Of a DNA stretch of 6,990 nt, positions 5,827 through 6,990 are shown in pieces. Each line of letters begins with the position of its first letter. The stretch's first letter is position 1. The translations under genes were made by a program, and so were the position numbers. A model generated the notes under the pieces. It saw only the letters and a list, made by a program, of their open reading frames with translations, was not told the DNA's origin and did not search any database. The DNA is from CAZEAN01 sp964510225. GTDB taxonomy: Bacteria > Planctomycetota > Planctomycetia > Isosphaerales > Isosphaeraceae. The stretch spans positions 1 to 6,990 of the forward strand of contig CAZEAN010000206.1 in assembly GCA_964510225.1 (NCBI GenBank), in the 5' to 3' direction.

Positions 5827-5880
5827 ATTCTCTGGTGAATGAAGAAGCAAGAGGCGACGGCCATGGGTCAACCGGCAGCT

Positions 5881-6192
5881 TTAGTTGTCAAAAGCGCCGG
5901 AGACCATTTGGTCAGCGATGTCATGGCAATCTCCGCAGAGGAAGGTGACGTTGAGTGGCTCGTCATACGCCCAATGATGCCGCTGGAGTCTCCGTCGACG
6001 TCGACACCAAGTGCATTGCGGTGGTCGGACGATCATCCCGAGTTGCTCCGCAAGCGAGGCGGCATAGCGTGCTGACCGTGTCCGGATTCGGCGAGGCCGG
6101 TCAGCCTGGCCACAAATATCCAGATGACGGCGGAGTCGGGCGTACTTGGCTCGGAATCGGTTCGGGCCTCGTTTCATCGCATGGTCACCCAT
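5881..6192 (-). CDS. Small Cys/His zinc-binding, HNH-like protein
   Basis: A basic protein of 103 residues. The C-terminal half holds a clear metal-site pattern: C60-x2-C63, then H72-H73, then C86-x2-C89-H90, within the frame LQRHHWAYDEPLNVTFLC. The pattern CxxC...HHxxY..PL.V..LC..CH is familiar from small phage and bacterial HNH/zinc-ribbon proteins, often of unknown function. The first 50 residues are Arg-rich and helical in look, suggesting nucleic-acid binding. Whether it cuts DNA is not shown, since a complete HNH active site cannot be established by eye. Start choice is open: ATG 6192 has no ribosome site, whereas the internal ATG at 6177 (residue 6) has GGTGA 7 nt before it. It converges on the kinase, with 102 bp between the stops. 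A plus-strand frame on the opposite strand (5839-6075) is judged a shadow. Confidence 0.7.
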   Translation of the reverse strand: MGDHAMKRGPNRFRAKYARLRRHLDICGQADRPRRIRTRSARYAASLAEQLGMIVRPPQCTWCRRRRRLQRHHWAYDEPLNVTFLCGDCHDIADQMVSGAFDN

Positions 6193-6549
6193 GTCAGAGA
6201 ATCGTTCGGCCGGACAGTTCGAAGACGAGCATTCCCAATCCGTTAGAGGTTCTCCAACCTAGCCTTTTCCTAACCGCTTCCTCATCGAATTTATGATGAA
6301 CATACAGCACAGCTGGCCATTAGTCCAATGATTCGAGAGGATTCAAGCTCGCTTACGACGGAGCCCGAGTCGACTGATCGTTGCCAAGGCCGTTGATTCT
6401 GCTCTCGTTTGGGCTCCTCCGTGTGTTCTCGTCTTGAAATTCGTATGCTGGAGTTGAGGTAGTCAACTTTCGGATCAGAACTCGAGAGACTGTGCCTGTT
6501 GTCATCCTGAACTGGTCGCAATCATCAATTGGCAGACGAGGAATCCTGG
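6193..6549. other. Gene-poor gap between the zinc protein and the molybdoenzyme
   Basis: This stretch of about 350 bp has no frame that looks coding. The minus-strand frames at 6291-6565 have low-complexity Ser/Arg-rich products without family resemblance. It should contain the promoters for both flanking divergent genes, but no good -35/-10 pair was found on either strand. One compact inverted repeat at 6452-6468 stands out. Confidence 0.45.
6452..6468. repeat. Inverted repeat AGTTGA-5-TCAACT
   Basis: AGTTGA (6452-6457) and TCAACT (6463-6468) are perfect complements with a 5-bp gap. The dyad lies about 80-100 bp before the start of the molybdoenzyme gene, which is suitable for an operator. 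The arms are short, so chance is not excluded. Confidence 0.3.
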
Positions 6550-6990
6550 GTGTTTCATCAATCAAATCGACGTCAGTGGCTCAACCGGCTCATGGCAGGG
6601 GCCGCGACCACAATTGCTTGGCCACGATTCGCCTCGGGCGTTCACCTGACACAGGATCTTGACCAACTTGACCCTCGGCTCAAGATCGAGACCGCTTCAC
6701 CACTCAACGCGGGGACACCGACCTCGGCATTTGAGGAATTCATTACACCAAATGAACTTCTTTTTATCCGAAGTCATTATCCTGCTCCCGCGTCAACGGA
6801 TCGTTGGATGCTGCAAGTCGACGGTCTGGTGGACCAGCCTACGTCGATTTCGTTAGAAACACTGAGACAGATGAAATCGACCACGATTACGGCTGTCCTC
6901 CAATGCTCGGGGAATGGTCGTGCCTACTATGAACCGGAGGTCGGAGGCGTCCGTTGGGTTCGGGGGGCAGTCGGAAATGCGGAATGGACG
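6550..6990 (+). CDS. Tat-exported sulfite-oxidase-family molybdopterin enzyme (5' part only)
   Basis: The first 147 residues of a gene that continues past the right edge. Residues 1-30 form a twin-arginine signal: SNRRQWLN with R7/R8, then a hydrophobic stretch from AGAATTIAW, so export of the folded, cofactor-loaded protein is expected. From about residue 68, ITPNELLFIRSHYPAP begins the sulfite oxidase molybdopterin domain. AVLQCSGNGR carries C119, the cysteine ligand of molybdenum, and GGVRWVRGAVGNAEW follows the family pattern. Members oxidise sulfite to sulfate or act on related substrates; the C-terminal dimerisation part needed to choose is outside the window. The start is GTG 6550, with GAGGA (6538-6542) 7 nt before it. 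The frame is closed upstream by TGA 6508-6510. ATG 6592 would destroy the Tat motif. Family assignment is firm, exact substrate unknown. Confidence 0.9.
   Translation, partial: MFHQSNRRQWLNRLMAGAATTIAWPRFASGVHLTQDLDQLDPRLKIETASPLNAGTPTSAFEEFITPNELLFIRSHYPAPASTDRWMLQVDGLVDQPTSISLETLRQMKSTTITAVLQCSGNGRAYYEPEVGGVRWVRGAVGNAEWT

Noticed and set aside
5839..6075. 78-codon plus-strand frame opposite the zinc-binding protein
   Set aside because: The minus-strand frame has a clear Cys/His metal site, while this one shows no motif and stops without family resemblance.
6291..6565. Minus-strand frames in the gap before the molybdoenzyme
   Set aside because: The products are Ser/Arg-rich with no motif, there is no ribosome site, and the longer one overlaps the molybdoenzyme start.

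Overview
The window looks like a stretch of bacterial chromosome, most likely from a planctomycete, perhaps of the Isosphaera/Gemmata type. I infer this from three things: a response regulator with an excisionase-type DNA-binding domain placed in front of the receiver, a soluble kinase with an HDOD-like front end, and long intergenic gaps with genes on both strands. Base composition is moderate (around mid-50s % GC by eye). There are GTG start codons and no sign of phage or insertion sequences. The lineage call is an inference, since no rRNA is present.

Layout from left to right: (1) 1-307 has no convincing gene, but carries two identical 10-bp palindromes. (2) tpx, a thiol peroxidase, lies on the minus strand (308-847). 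(3) A divergent spacer of about 310 bp holds a weak promoter candidate overlapped by an imperfect dyad. (4) mnmG/gidA, the FAD-dependent tRNA wobble-uridine modification enzyme, lies on the plus strand (1160-3031). (5) A spacer of about 450 bp contains an 18/20 palindrome, then a perfect consensus sigma-70 promoter, then an apparently structured leader of about 300 nt. (6) An HTH-receiver response regulator (3482-4063) is followed by a short spacer with a 16-bp tandem repeat and a soluble HDOD-like/histidine kinase (4210-5778). (7) A perfect 10-bp hairpin wraps the kinase stop codon, with a second hairpin just beyond. (8) A small minus-strand Cys/His zinc-binding, HNH-like protein (5881-6192) converges on the kinase. 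(9) A gap of about 350 bp without a gene follows. (10) The first 147 codons of a Tat-exported sulfite-oxidase-family molybdopterin enzyme run off the right edge.

The regulator and kinase probably form one cytoplasmic two-component unit expressed from the strong promoter at 3151-3178. Neither protein has a membrane segment, so the signal should be intracellular. The regulator should bind DNA through its N-terminal excisionase-like domain, with phosphorylation at D118. tpx, mnmG and the molybdoenzyme are independent housekeeping or respiratory/redox genes.

The most interesting part is the 3104-5788 block: dyad, perfect promoter, hairpin leader, inverted-architecture regulator and soluble kinase with an atypical G1 box. 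I see no defence system, CRISPR array, tRNA or rRNA.
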